In this document: piece after piece, positions 45,960-56,406 of the stretch
Numbering within the stretch: position 1 is the first letter of the stretch
How the letters are laid out: the number at the start of each line of letters is the position of its first letter
Origin: Procambarus clarkii
Lineage: Eukaryota > Arthropoda > Malacostraca > Decapoda > Cambaridae
Reading direction: 5' to 3'
Assembly: GCF_040958095.1 (NCBI RefSeq)
Contig: NC_091173.1
Span: forward strand, 12,287,000 to 12,350,999
Length of the DNA stretch: 64,000 nt
Made by a program: the position numbers and the translations under genes
Notes under the pieces: model-generated
Databases searched by the model: none
What the model saw: the letters and a program-made list of their open reading frames with translations, nothing else
What the model was told of the DNA's origin: nothing

Positions 45960-46240
45960 CGCAAGAGGTGGCTAGTTTGTTGTGCATCCTATACTCAGCC
46001 TGTGAGCGGTAGCGCAAAAAAAGGATTACAGAGGACACAAAAGATCTTAAATCAGACCTCAGCAGAGATTTTTACATAAACAATTACTGTACATCTAACC
46101 TGCACACCTTATAATTATTATAATAACGGCTAGTTACAATTTTTTTTTTTTCATTACAATATCTTTCTATTTACAATAGAGTATTCAACATTGAAGGTAA
46201 TGCATATAATAATTCGATCATGAGGAATTACAAGATCACA
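45960..46240 (+). repeat. Interspersed repeat of unknown class
   Basis: 'tagtttgttgtgcatcctat', 'gcctgtgagcggtagcgcaa' and 'ggattacagaggacacaaaa' form a block I associate from memory with common decapod repeats. It is followed by AT-rich sequence with a T-run at 46,140-46,152. It may belong to the LINE 3' end that follows. Confidence 0.35.
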
Positions 46241-46590
46241 GAAGACCTATGGATCATCCAATAAGGTTAGCAGACTTCTAGATATACTTGTGCTAGACTT
46301 AGGCTCGACAACAAGTACCTCTGGAAGTTTGTAACATCTGCTGACGTAGACTTGACTAAATATAAATTCTGTCGGCAGAACTATTCCCATATTTTGCGTC
46401 ATTATATATCTGAATGCGGAAAAATATTGGAATTCAAAGATAACAGCATCAATGGTGCTCGAAACGCTTTGCGTAATAGTGGCTTTAGGCATTGTATGTA
46501 CTAGCTATACCTAGAAGTTAACAATCCTTGTAAATATTTATTGTATGTATGTACCTTACCTAAATAAAATTGTATTGTATTGTAATGGTG
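46240..46590 (+). mobile_element. I-type LINE, 3' end with last part of ORF2
   Basis: The plus strand reads 'DNKYLWKFVTSADVDL' and 'HILRHYISECGKILEF', matching the zinc tail of the intact ORF2 ('HSLEHYIDECETVKDF'), and ends at 'GFRHCMY' and a stop near 46,503. The 3' UTR then carries 'gaaacgctttgcgtaatagt', 'cctaaataaa' and an (ATTGT)n tail. This links the 'cccgaaacgc' ends elsewhere in the window to an I-like LINE family. Confidence 0.6.
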
Positions 46591-46947
46591 TTAAGAAATG
46601 TGCAAGTACTTCTTTCATAATAATGTACTACCAGAAATCTTAAGACAGGTATAAAAAAAAAATTGTAGGTGCAGCCTGCACATGACTGTAAAGTTGCCGT
46701 CCAGTTGGGTGGGTGTGGAGCAAGATTAGTAACCGCGTAACTGTCTCCGCAGATGTAAACTGCCTGAATACAGACTGTTGTGGGCCACTACTTGAATCAC
46801 TTGTGATATAAAAAGACTGTTGAAATATCTACATGACTTTGTGTAAAAGAAAAAGAAAAATTGTGTAACGTCACAAAATTTTTACTTGCTTAGCTAAATG
46901 AACCGCGAGTAGTTTTATTTTACCTTGTTCCCCGCTGGAAAACTATT

Positions 46948-46954
46948 GGGCTCG

Positions 46955-47017
<63 letters not shown>

Positions 47018-47068
47018 CGCTCTCTCTCTCTCCCCGCTCTCTCTCTCTCCCCGCTCTCTCTCTCTCTC

Positions 47069-47101
<33 letters not shown>

Positions 47102-47150
47102 CTCTCTCTCTCTCCCCGCTCTCTCTCTCTCCCCGCTCTCTCTCTCTCTC

Positions 47151-47212
<62 letters not shown>
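46948..47212. repeat. (CT)n microsatellite with regular 'ccccgct' interruptions
   Basis: 265 bp of CT dinucleotides broken at near-regular spacing by 'cccgctctctctctct' units. Open frames through it on both strands (Ser-Leu or Glu-Arg runs) are due to composition only. Confidence 0.95.
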
Positions 47213-47215
<3 letters not shown>

Positions 47216-47217
<2 letters not shown>

Positions 47218-48060
47218 AAGCCCATTTTAAGCAAGCCAGTTTGAACTCTTCACATTATTTTTAGTTCCTCTAACCCTGGATCATTTTTTTTCTACTTTCA
47301 CTCCCAGTAATCTTTATTCAGTTTACCTCACTACTTTGCGTCTCTTCCAGTTTACATACCCCTAATCCCGTGTAAAAGAACAGCAGATTCCATTAAGTTT
47401 ACCTCACTTGTTTATATCTCAGTTTACATTTCCCTCTAATACATTAATCTCTGTTCTGGTACATGCAGTTTACATCGGGACACAATTTAATTTGCTCTAA
47501 ATTCGGAATTTAAACTCCAAATCCACCCATCATTAAAGTAGACGGATCAAAACACTACCCTGGACAGTAATACGTATAATAATTCTCTCCTCAGTGATGC
47601 ATCAAGACTACATGCGACTTTTCCAACCCATCCTCCAGCCTAAGCAATAAGTCAAATACTGACTTAGTTTTTACTAAGTCAGTGCAGTTTTTTTTTTACC
47701 TATTCAGCGGACAAGTAACTGACAGGATCAACCTTCCATACAGTATAATAAAACTTTTTTGCTATGTAAATGAATATTATTATATATTGTGAGTTTATGT
47801 ATAGTTAAGTCTAGGTTAGGTTGGGTAAGGTGTTTTGGTTACGGTGATTTAGAGTGTTTACACTACAGGGTGAACGATGATGTACTTGTCGTGTCGTAGC
47901 CTCGAATTAGGTGGACTCTAAAAGTTCAAATACTGATTTATGTAGAGTTTTTGTAGTTAATATTTGACTTACACGTTGAGAACCTCACAGTCCTTTGTTT
48001 TGACGATGGACTGGATTGTTCATGATAAGGTTTTTTTTTGTTCATGATAAGGTTTTTCGG
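47216..48060. other. Non-coding DNA without recognised gene
   Basis: AT-rich, with poly-T runs and a tandem 'gttcatgataaggttttt' duplication at 48,017-48,055. No open frame of note. Confidence 0.4.
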
Positions 48061-48065
48061 TCTTT

Positions 48066-48183
48066 GCCCGAAACGCTATGCGTACTAGTGGCTTTAGGTA
48101 TTGTATGTACTACCTCTATCTTTAAATCTAACAGAATGTTTGTACTGTAACGCTGCAACTATGTATGTACTGTTCCTAAATAA

Positions 48184-48221
<38 letters not shown>
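48066..48221 (+). mobile_element. I-type LINE 3' end with (ATT)n tail
   Basis: 'gcccgaaacgctatgcgta', 'ctagtggctttaggtattgt' and 'cctaaataaattatt', then 11-12 ATT repeats. Same end as at 18.7 and 46.5 kb with a different tail repeat. Confidence 0.7.
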
Positions 48222-48224
<3 letters not shown>

Positions 48225-48620
48225 AGACGTGGAACATGACATTGAATACAGCTGTGCCACAATACAGTGAGGTTAGAGCGTCGTATTTATCATACCACAA
48301 CACTAGTGTGTTACAGTTCAAGGAGAATTAACAGCTCTGTAGCCAAACAAAAAATAAAAGGTATCCGACATTACATACTACATCGGACAATCGAAGCTGT
48401 AACTAGCCTAGGATCCATGCCTATATTTTGTCGGGATACGGATTATCGAGTTATCCGGCTGTTAACAGATTCCTTTTTATACAACTTATGTTAAGCTTTA
48501 TTACTGACTAGTAAATTCTCGCTTTCTGGTTACACATTTCTTTCTTCGGATGATGTGTCGAACTTTCAATATATTTTACGTATAACGTATTTTACGTACA
48601 CTTATAAAGCCCGCTTGGTT

Positions 48621-48770
48621 TCTTTACAAGGTATTTACATGGTATTTATTATTTACAAGGTATTTACAAGGTATTTACAAGGTATTTATTATTTACAAGG
48701 TATTTATTATTTACAAGGTATTTACAAGGTATTTATTATTTACAAGGTATTTGCAAGGTATAATGGTATT
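48621..48770. repeat. Compound tandem repeat of 11- and 18-bp units
   Basis: Units 'aaggtatttac' and 'aaggtatttattatttac' alternate about ten times. The longer unit is the short one with a 7-bp addition. Confidence 0.85.
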
Positions 48771-49129
48771 TCACACGTTTGAAAAATAAAATCTATTGCC
48801 TGACCGAATACTTTGTACTAAAAATAAAATAATACTACACATACAAAACTGAATGACAATTAAGTACATCAATAGTAAATAACACAAAAGAAAAGATTGA
48901 TATATTTTGCAATAATTAGCAGTTAATAAATCAAAGTTAAGAGTTGTTTTACTGCGTTTGTATCCCCCGGAGACAGGGCCGTGACTATCCCCCCCCCCCC
49001 GCCTGCTGGATAGGTACCCCCCCCCCGCCGCCTGCTGGATAGGTAAGCAGGGCATGAGATGACAGAACAGGTATCCCCCACATCTCCATCCCCATGTAGA
49101 GCAGGTATCTACAGTACAGTATCCCCTAT

Positions 49130-49312
49130 GTACTGGACTGTAGGTGACCAGTTCACCCCCACGTACTGGACTGTAGGTGACTAGTTCACCCCCACGTACT
49201 GGACTGTAGGTGACTAGTTCACCCCCACGTACTGGACTGTAGGTGACCAGTTCAGCCCCACGTACTGGACTGTAGGTGACCAGTTCAGGCCCACGTACTG
49301 GACTGTAGGTGT
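49130..49312. repeat. 33-bp tandem repeat, about 5.5 copies
   Basis: 'gtactggactgtaggtga' recurs at 49,130, 49,163, 49,196, 49,229, 49,262 and 49,295, exactly every 33 bp. The repeats are contiguous, without spacers. Confidence 0.95.
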
Positions 49313-50029
49313 ACCACGCACAAATTGTTTAGCTTGTAGAACACTTGGGGGGGGGGTCCAGTCTCTTCAACCAATTATGTGCTGCACCCTTTCAGCCACC
49401 GCCCACAAGATGAGGAAGGGGGTTCTTATAATAAAGCTAATTGAAAATTAAGAAAAAACTTTGCCAGTAGTGGAGGCCGGGGCGCGCGAGAGAGGGAAAA
49501 GTTGAGCACCAGGAGGCGAGGCAACTGCCACTCGACGCCCTCAATTAGGATCGTGTTTACAATTGTGATGGACCAGGTGTAGGATCAGCGCTCTCTCTCT
49601 CACCTTCCCCTCTCCCTACACCTGTGCTCGTCGCACTCTTGTCAGGGCATACAACACGCTTTTCTCGGGGGGTTGAAAAGAAGAGGGAGATGCATATGAA
49701 GGGAAATAATGTCTTTTTTTTTAAATAATATCAAATTGACGTAAGAAGGTTATGAATAAACCAAGATGAACGATAGTTTGAGACACGAGACGAACGATCG
49801 TGCAAATCTTACGCGAAGTTTAGGTTCGAGGCCCCTTGTTATATTTATCCAGTTCTGCAGTTATTCCAAGCTCCTTTCACAATACTTCGCCCGACACTGT
49901 CAGACAGGGGGTATAACACTTCATATATCATAGAGGCGCCAAAGCCTAGGCGTAGACGACAACTAAGCAATTCTCCACTCACTGACGGGAAAACCAAAGA
50001 CAAAGTTTAGTTAAATTGTTTTAAGTTAG

Positions 50030-51100
50030 TGTAGTTGTGAACGAAGGTGCGGGGGAAATATTAGAGGGTGGCGTGTGGCAGGTCAGAGGGGAGCGCGGGC
50101 GGCGGCGAAGGCTGGACTCCAGTAAGCCTCCAGCAGTCTACCTGGTTGGAACACACTCCTCGCCTCCCCGTGTCGCAGCAGCACACACACACACACACAC
50201 ACACCTGCTGGCTCCCCTCGCCACACACAAGTCCTGCCTCGCCACCAATTCGCTCGCGTCGCCTCGTTCACTCTCACACCAAAACACCCCCCAGTCCTTC
50301 CCGTTGCCTAAATCTTTGCTCCTTGTTCGCATTCCTCTATCCCTTGTGTCCTTATCCCAGCTCTCTCGCACCTTGCATATCGTGCCAGCCGGCTTGGACC
50401 CTGCACTAGTCAGGCCGCAGCACAGCCGGCCGGACCATGTCTCAGGTCACACTCGTGCACGTCAGCAATTGCTCCTGCAGCTGCAGCCCTCAGCAGGGGT
50501 GACAGACGCCTTGCCACCGCCGCCTTGAGTGAATGCCACCTTTGGGGCCGCTACACTATTCAGTATACAGTGTTCCTGTCGTCGCCGAACATTTCGTGAG
50601 TTTACAGTTGTTCGCAGCCTCTGCCTCAGTATACTCCAAGCCTGGGTGTACGGTGATCTGATCTTAGTGCGGTGGTGCGGCGAGTATCAATCCGGAACAC
50701 TGGGTTTACGAACGAGGATTTCCCGGGCTGAGTCCTGGTATAGACATTTGCTGTAAAACGGACTATAATATTTTATTATATGTTTCGTTTGTCATAACAC
50801 GTGAACCAATACTTCTGCAATTAACAAGAGTTATATAGACTGCATCCTGGTTGTTAAAATACATTTAATACAAGTTTAATGAGTTAATAATTGATAAAAG
50901 AGCTTGTTGAGGCGGTACATGCAGGAGGAAGCGGAGACTGTTGGAGTTGTGTTGTAGTGCTGTGGTGAAGGAAACCGGGCGCCGCGGGTGTGGTCAGCCA
51001 GGCTGTCCTCACCTGGCCGCTCTTGGTCCTTCAGCACCTGACGAGTGCGGCCCGGCGTGGCCAACACTAGGAGAGAGGTGGGCGGTGGCAGGGGCGGCAG
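50030..51100 (+). promoter_or_regulatory. GC-rich gene start region
   Basis: GC content and CpG count rise sharply over about 1.8 kb, with a (CA)n run at 50,180-50,204. The block leads into the coding exon at 51.2 kb, so it likely holds the promoter and 5' untranslated exons. An open frame at 50,037-50,528 has biased composition and no domain. The start site itself cannot be placed. Confidence 0.4.
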
Positions 51101-51102
51101 CC

Positions 51103-51159
51103 ATGGTGGGTGCACCAGCCCTGTGGCGCGGGTGTGGGCGTGGGCGTGGGGAAGGATGA
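51103..51159 (+). CDS. Possible upstream ORF of 18 codons
   Basis: It begins with a strong context 'gcagccatggt', encodes 'MVGAPALWRG' and a short Gly/Arg stretch, and ends in a TGA that overlaps the next ATG as ATGA at 51,156. If both are in the same mRNA, it could limit or couple translation of the following frame. Confidence 0.3.
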   Translation: MVGAPALWRGCGRGRGEG

Positions 51160-51845
51160 AACGCCGCGACTTCCAAGAAGTGACCCTTTCTCTCTCAGCT
51201 CCCGGCACCCTGGTGGTGGACGACTCTCGGGAACCCAGTCACAGCTCGGCCCCGCCATCCTTCAGCATCAGAAGGCAGACTTCACTAGACAACGACCAGC
51301 TACAAAGACGACCCGCAGTACAGCGGCAGCACAGGCTCGTCGGCAGCACACAAAGTTTGCACACCTCTACCAGATCATCGCGGTCGTCGACTTCGACACT
51401 GCGGGAGTCAGACACTGACACAGCTGACTACGAGTCGACACCCGTCACCAACCTCTCGGCATCAACTCGACCGAAAGACCGTGCAGATATATCCTCCGTC
51501 GCAAGAAACAAGGGCTCGCCAGTAGTCGCCACCAGGCCTTCAGAGGCCAGAAAATCCAAGTCAACAGGTGCCAAAGTCGGTAATTTTGTAAACAAAAGCA
51601 AGGTATCTGTTTTAGGACGAATAGTCTCGTCAGTGTCCAGAGAGAACAGTTCCAAATTCCACCAGAGTGCCAGTCCCTCGCCCACATCCGCTACCGTCCA
51701 CCAACCCGTCCAGGGCGAAGCCCAACTACAAATGGAGGTAGAGAGCCTGGAAAAACGGGTCGACGACTGGATCGTGGGTCTGAAGGCCGCCCTCCAGCTG
51801 GACGCCCAAGACCAACAAGAAGACGCCCTCGAGGCCTACAACAGG
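51156..51845 (+). CDS. Coding exon of an unidentified Ser/Thr-rich protein (5' part of gene)
   Basis: The frame runs from the ATG at 51,156 (230 codons) to a consensus donor 'acaacag|gtgagt' at 51,846. The first about 180 residues are rich in Ser, Thr and Arg and look disordered ('RSSRSSTSTLRESDTDTADY', 'PSEARKSKSTGAKVG'). The last 45 are helical and acidic, with 'EVESLEKRVDDWIVGLKAAL' and 'QDQQEDALEAYNR', vaguely like the start of a TPR or MIT-type helix bundle. I do not recognise the family. An alternative start is a spliced exon at 51,199, since 'ccctttctctctcag' just before it is a good acceptor in a compatible phase. Later exons were not found; the minisatellite lies in the following intron. 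Confidence 0.6.
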
Positions 51846-52070
51846 TGAGTAAACGCGGACTTCCTTGCTGTAATTACCATGTGGGCGTGTGTGCGTGTCT
51901 GCCTCTGTCATCGTGCTTCGTGACCTTTGATGGGAGTAGTGATGATAACTTTGGTTTATCCCAGAGCTCGCGGTTTACAGCCCAATGGTTCCCCAGTGAA
52001 ATAAATACGGGCCAAGGTTGGCATCCTCGAGGGTGTGGGGAAAATATAAAGTGAGCCATCACATAATATG

Positions 52071-52113
52071 TGATGGTTCACATATTATGTGATGGTTCAC
52101 ATATTATGTGATA
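52071..52113. repeat. 19-bp tandem, near-palindromic repeat
   Basis: 'gtgatggttcacatattat' occurs twice, preceded at 52,060-52,076 by the inverse-like 'cacataatatgtgat'. The stretch can form alternative hairpins. Confidence 0.6.
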
Positions 52114-52245
52114 TGTAATACCAATATTAATTTCACAAAGCCTGTCACACACAGTCAAAACTGGAACAAATGTATCAGTCATGTCAGCCCGATATTTGAT
52201 CTCACAACACTGTCAACCTACTGAACCTATTACGACCAGTGTTTG

Positions 52246-52314
52246 ATAAGGTGGGGTGGGTGGGGTCCCTCCCCACAACCCCGGGTGGGGTCCCTCCCCA
52301 CAACCCCACCTTAT
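52246..52314. repeat. Inverted repeat enclosing a direct repeat
   Basis: 'ataaggtggggt' (52,246-52,257) and its complement (52,303-52,314) surround two copies of 'ggtggggtccctccccacaa'. Confidence 0.6.
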
Positions 52315-52437
52315 GAGGTTACCTCACCAACCCTGGTGAGGTTGATATTGTGGGATAGTCAAAATTACTGGCCCCAGGAGACTGGCGGGGCCGTCAACTA
52401 TGTATATATTGTGTTACTAATGTGTAAGTTAGGTGAA

Positions 52438-55131
52438 AGGCTGGTGGGGGGCTGCTGGCCCTGGGAGGATGGTCGGGGGGCTGCTGGCCCTGGGAGGCTG
52501 GAGGGGGCTGCTGGCCCTGGGAGGCTGCTGGCCCTGGGAGACTAGTGGGGGGCTGATGGCCCTGGGAGGCTGCTGGCCCTGGGAGACTAGTGGGGGGGGC
52601 TGATGGCCCTCGGAGGCTGGAGGGGGCTGCTGGCCCTGGGAGGCTACTGGCCCTGGGAGACTAGTGGGGGGCTGATGGCCCTGGGAGGCTGGAGGGGGCT
52701 GCTGGCCCTGGGAGACTAGTGGGGGGCTGATGGCCCTGGGAGGCTGGTGGGGGCTGCTGGCCCTGGGAGGCTGGTGGGGGCTGCTGGCCCTGGGAGGATG
52801 GTCGGGGGGCTGCTGGCCCTGGGAGGCTGGAGGGGGCTGCTGGCCCTGGGAGGCTGGAGGGGGCTGCTGGCCCTGGGAGGCTGCTGGCCCTGGGAGACTA
52901 GTGGGGGGCTGATGGCCCTGGGAGGCTGCTGGCCCTGGGAGACTAGTGGGGGGCTGATGGCCCTGGGAGGCTGCTGGCCCTGGGATACTAGTGGGGGGCT
53001 GATGGCCCTGGGAGGCTGGTGGGGGTTGCTGGCCCTGGGAGGCTGCTGGCCCTGGGAGACTAGTGGGGGGCTGATAGCCCTGGGAGGCTGGAGGGGGCTG
53101 CTGGCCCTGGAAGACTAGTGGGGGGCTGATGGCCATGGGAGGCTGGTGGGGGCTGCTGGCCCTGGGAGGCTGGTGGGGGCTGCTGGCCCTGGGAGGCTGG
53201 TGGGGGGCTCATGGCCCTGGGAGGCTGGTGGGGGCTGCTGGCCCTGGGAGGCTGGTGGGGGGCTCATGGCCCTGGGAGGCTGGTGGGGGCTGATGGCCCT
53301 GGGAGGCTGGTGGGGGGCTCATGGCCCTGGGAGGCTGGTGGGGGCTGCTGGCCCTGGGAGGCTGGAGGGGGCTGATGGCCCTGGGAGGCTGGTGGGGGGC
53401 TGCTGGCCCTGGGAGGCTGGTGGGGGCTGCTGGCCCTAGGAGGCTGGAGGGGGCTGATGGCCCTGGGAGGCTGGTGGGGGGCTGCTGGCCCTGGGAGGCT
53501 GGAGGGGGCTGCTGGCCCTGGGAGGCTGGAGGGGGCTGATGGCCCTGGGAGGCTGGTGGTGGCTGCTGGCCCTGGGAGGCTGGAGGGGGCTGCTGGCCCT
53601 GGGAGGCTGGAGGGGGCTGATGGCCCTGGGAGGCTGGTGGTGGCTGCTGGCCCTGGGAGGCTGGAGGGGGCTGCTGGCCCTGGGAGGCTGGTGGGGGGCT
53701 GCTGGCCCTGGGAGGCTGGTGGGGGGCTGCTGGCCCTGGCAGGCTGGTGGGGGGCTGCTGGCCCTGGGAGGCTGGAGGGGGCTGATGGCCCTGGGGGGCT
53801 GCTGGCCCTGGGAGGCTGGAGGGGGCTGCTGGCCCTGGGAGGCTGGAGGGGGCTGATGGCCCTGGGAGGCTGGTGGTGGCTGCTGGCCCTGGGAGGCTGG
53901 AGGGGGCTGATGGCCCTGGGAGGCTGGTGGTGGCTGCTGGCCCTGGGAGGCTGGTGGGGGGCTGCTGGCCCTGGGAGGCTGGTGGGGGGCTGCTGGCCCT
54001 GGGAGGCTGGTGGGGGGCTGCTGGCCCTGGGAGGCTGGAGGGGGCTGATGGCCCTGGGAGGCTGGTGGGGGGCTGCTGGCCCTGGGAGGCTGGAGGGGGC
54101 TGCTGGCCCTGGGAGGCTGGTGGGGGGCTGCTGGCCCTGGGAGGCTGGTGGGAGGCTGGTGGGGGGGCTGCTGGCCCTGGGAGGCTGGAGGGGGCTGATG
54201 GCCCTGGGAGGCTGGTGGGGGCTGATGGCCCTGGGAGGCTGGTGGTGGCTGCTGGCCCTGGGAGGCTGGAGGGGGCTGCTGGCCCTGGGAGGCTGGTGGG
54301 GGCTGCTGGCCCTGGGAGGCTGGAGGGGGCTGCTGGCCCTGGGAGGCTGGTGGGGGCTGCTGGCCCTGGGAGGCTGGTGGGGGCTGCTGGCCCTGGGAGG
54401 CTGGAGGGGGCTGCTGGCCCTGGGAGGCTGGTGGGGGCTGCTGGCCCTGGGAGGCTGGTGGGGGCTGCTGGCCCTGGGAGGCTGGTGGGGGCTGCTGGCC
54501 CTGGGAGGCTGGTGGGGGCTGCTGGCCCTGGGAGGCTGGAGGGGGCTGCTGGCCCTGGGAGGCTGGAGGGGGCTGATGGCCCTGGGAGGCTGGTGGGGGC
54601 TGCTGGCCCTGGGAGGCTGGAGGGGGCTGCTGGCCCTGGGAGGCTGGAGGGGGCTGATGGCCCTGGGAGGCTGGTGGGGGCTGCTGGCCCTGGGAGGCTG
54701 GTGGGGGCTGCTGGCCCTGGGAGGCTGGTGGGGGCTGCTGGCCCTGGGAGGCTGGTGGGGGCTGCTGGCCCTGGGAGGCTGGTGGGGGCTGCTGGCCCTG
54801 GGAGGCTGGTGGGGGCTGCTGGCCCTGGGAGGCTGGTGGGGGGCTGCTGGCCCTGGGAGGCTGGTGGGGGGCTGCTGGCCCTGGGAGGCTGGTGGGGGGC
54901 TGCTGGCCCTGGGAGGCTGGTGGGGGGCTGCTGGCCCTGGGAGGCTGGTGGGGGGCTGCTGGCCCTGGGAGGCTGGTGGGGGGCTGCTGGCCCTGGGAGG
55001 CTGGTGGGGGGCTGCTGGCCCTGGGAGGCTGGTGGGGGCTGCTGGCCCTGGGAGGCTGGTGGTGGCTGCTGGCCCTGGGAGGCTGGTGGTGGTGGCTAGC
55101 CCTGGGAGGCTGGTGGTGGGGGCTAGCCAGC
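52438..55131. repeat. 2.7-kb minisatellite of 27/28-bp units
   Basis: Unit 'gctgctggccctgggaggct' plus 'ggtgggg' or 'ggagggg', roughly 95-100 copies. From 52.44 to 53.15 kb, units carry a 'gagactagtgggg' variant. 54.24-54.84 kb is almost pure 27-bp units, while 54.84-55.02 kb is a run of 28-bp units, so array segments amplified separately. Because 27 is a multiple of 3, long frames stay open on both strands (Gly/Trp/Leu-rich on plus; Pro/Gln/Ser-rich on minus). I do not regard them as genes. The array lies in the intron after the 51.8-kb donor. Confidence 0.95.
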
Positions 55132-55139
55132 CCTAAGAG

Positions 55140-55450
55140 TTCCTCTTCCCCCGAAGATCAAGCATGAACTAGGTTGAGCATTAGCTCCAAAGCCCCACCT
55201 TACAAGCTATTGGTTATTTTATGCAACCATTATGTTCTCTTTTATGTTAATGTTCACATTCACAACTGTAAGTGTTCATTGTGTTAGCTTCAGCCACCAG
55301 TTCAATCCATTTGATGTATTTACAACTCTTTGTTTTTTCTTCTGAATTTTGTGAGCCGCTTGTGTGTAGTTCCATTCATTTCCTCACTTTTGTTCTTTTA
55401 CAATGAAATTCAACTGTGCTAAATGTTACAAAAGTATCTTTGTAATTAGT
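55140..55450. other. Unique intronic or intergenic sequence
   Basis: AT-rich with no recognised exon or repeat. Confidence 0.35.
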
Positions 55451-55456
55451 GCGCGC

Positions 55457-55535
55457 GTATGTACTCACCTAGTTGAGCATGTGCGGGGGTTGAGCTTCGG
55501 CTCTTTGGTCCCGCCTCACATCACTGTCTTATTGA
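55457..55535 (-). mobile_element. CR1/L2-type LINE tail fragment
   Basis: On the minus strand 'gcgggaccaaagagccgaag', 'ctcaacccccgcacatgctc' and 'aactaggtgagtac' match the LINE tail at 17.8 kb. Confidence 0.65.
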
Positions 55536-55558
55536 AAGACACACACTTCCTGTGCGTG

Positions 55559-55945
55559 CATGTGTGTATTCACCTAGTTGTGCTTGCGGGGGGTTGAGTT
55601 CTGCTCTTTCGGCCCGCCTCTCAACTGTCAATCAATCAACTGTTACTAACTACTAACTAATTTTTTGTTCACACACATACACCCAGGAAGCAGCCCGTAA
55701 CAGCTATCTAACTCCCAGGTACCTATTTACTGCTAAGTAACAGGAGCATCAGTGTGAAAGAAACTCTGCCCATTGTTCCTCGCCGGCGCCGGGAATCGAA
55801 CCCGGGCCACAGGATTACGAGTCCCGCGCGCTGTCGACTCAGCAACCAGCGTTGTTGTTGTTAAAGATTTAGCTACTCAGGACGAAGTGTCCATGTAGCA
55901 CGGGCTATGGTGAGCCCGTAAGCAACCAGCGCTTTGGGGACTCGT
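55559..55945 (-). mobile_element. tRNA-derived SINE with a LINE-like 3' tail, interrupted by a 69-bp insertion
   Basis: On the minus strand the head has an A-box-like 'ttgctgagtcgacag' (near 55,831-55,848) and a B box 'ggttcgattcc' (55,792-55,802). The body follows with 'cagtaaataggtacctggga' and 'gttagatagctgttacgggc', then 'ctgcttcctgggtg'. Its last 75 bp ('ttgattgacagttgagaggc' to 'acaactaggtga') are the same tail that ends the CR1/L2-type LINEs at 17.8 and 57.9 kb. A two-hairpin miniature retroposon sits inside the head at 55,852-55,920. Confidence 0.75.
55852..55920 (-). mobile_element. Two-hairpin miniature retroposon, type 2, with perfect TSD
   Basis: Only 69 bp, flanked by identical 11-bp repeats 'agcaaccagcg' at 55,841-55,851 and 55,921-55,931. 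On the minus strand the first hairpin is ACGGGCT/AGCCCGT with loop 'caccat'. The second is GCTAC/GTAGC with inner GGAC/GTCC. They are followed by 'taaatctt' and a tail of AAC repeats. It encodes nothing and must depend on other elements for movement. Confidence 0.7.
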
Positions 55946-56340
55946 AATGTATGTGTGTGTGTGGGGGACGGGGACGGGGGGGGGGGAGGGTTCACGATGA
56001 TGGTAATTAGTCCTTTAACATTCATCTTGAACATTTCGTTACTTCTCCTCTTTCTCTTTTATTTTCAAGTCTGGACAGGTGTAGTTCCCTTCCCCCTTTC
56101 CTCATAGTTGAGATGTTTGAAGTTCCTGGCACCAGCTGGGAGCAAATCTCTACACTTGGGCTAGTTTTTGTCTTGCCTTTTTTATTTTTTTTAGGCAGGA
56201 ATTGCACAGTGGGGCTACACATGCTAGTGCTCGCGTGACCTAGGTAATGCACAGCATCGTAAGGGCTTCTTTGTTCATAACTAGCGGGACTGCAGCTGAT
56301 GCCGTGACTCCAGCAGAAACTTGTCCAGGCCGCTCTTTGG

Positions 56341-56342
56341 AG

Positions 56343-56403
<61 letters not shown>
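56341..56403. repeat. (CA)n microsatellite
   Basis: Long uninterrupted CA run at the 5' break of the following LINE copy. Confidence 0.95.

Positions 56404-56406
<3 letters not shown>

Noticed and set aside
46920-47234. Open frames of Ser-Leu or Glu-Arg repeats
   Set aside because: Pure product of the CT microsatellite.
47810-47835. Telomere-like 'ttaggttgggtaagg'
   Set aside because: Only one or two imperfect TTAGG-like units, far too few for an interstitial telomeric array.
49130-49312. Regular 33-bp repeats that could suggest a CRISPR array
   Set aside because: The repeats are contiguous without unique spacers, there are no cas genes, and the context is eukaryotic.
50037-50528. 163-codon open frame before the gene start
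   Set aside because: Biased composition including a CA-repeat-derived His-Thr run; more likely 5' untranslated sequence.
53457-55136. 559-codon open frame rich in Gly, Trp and Leu
   Set aside because: It is the translation of a 27-bp minisatellite; other frames of the same array are equally open on both strands, so openness follows from the unit length.
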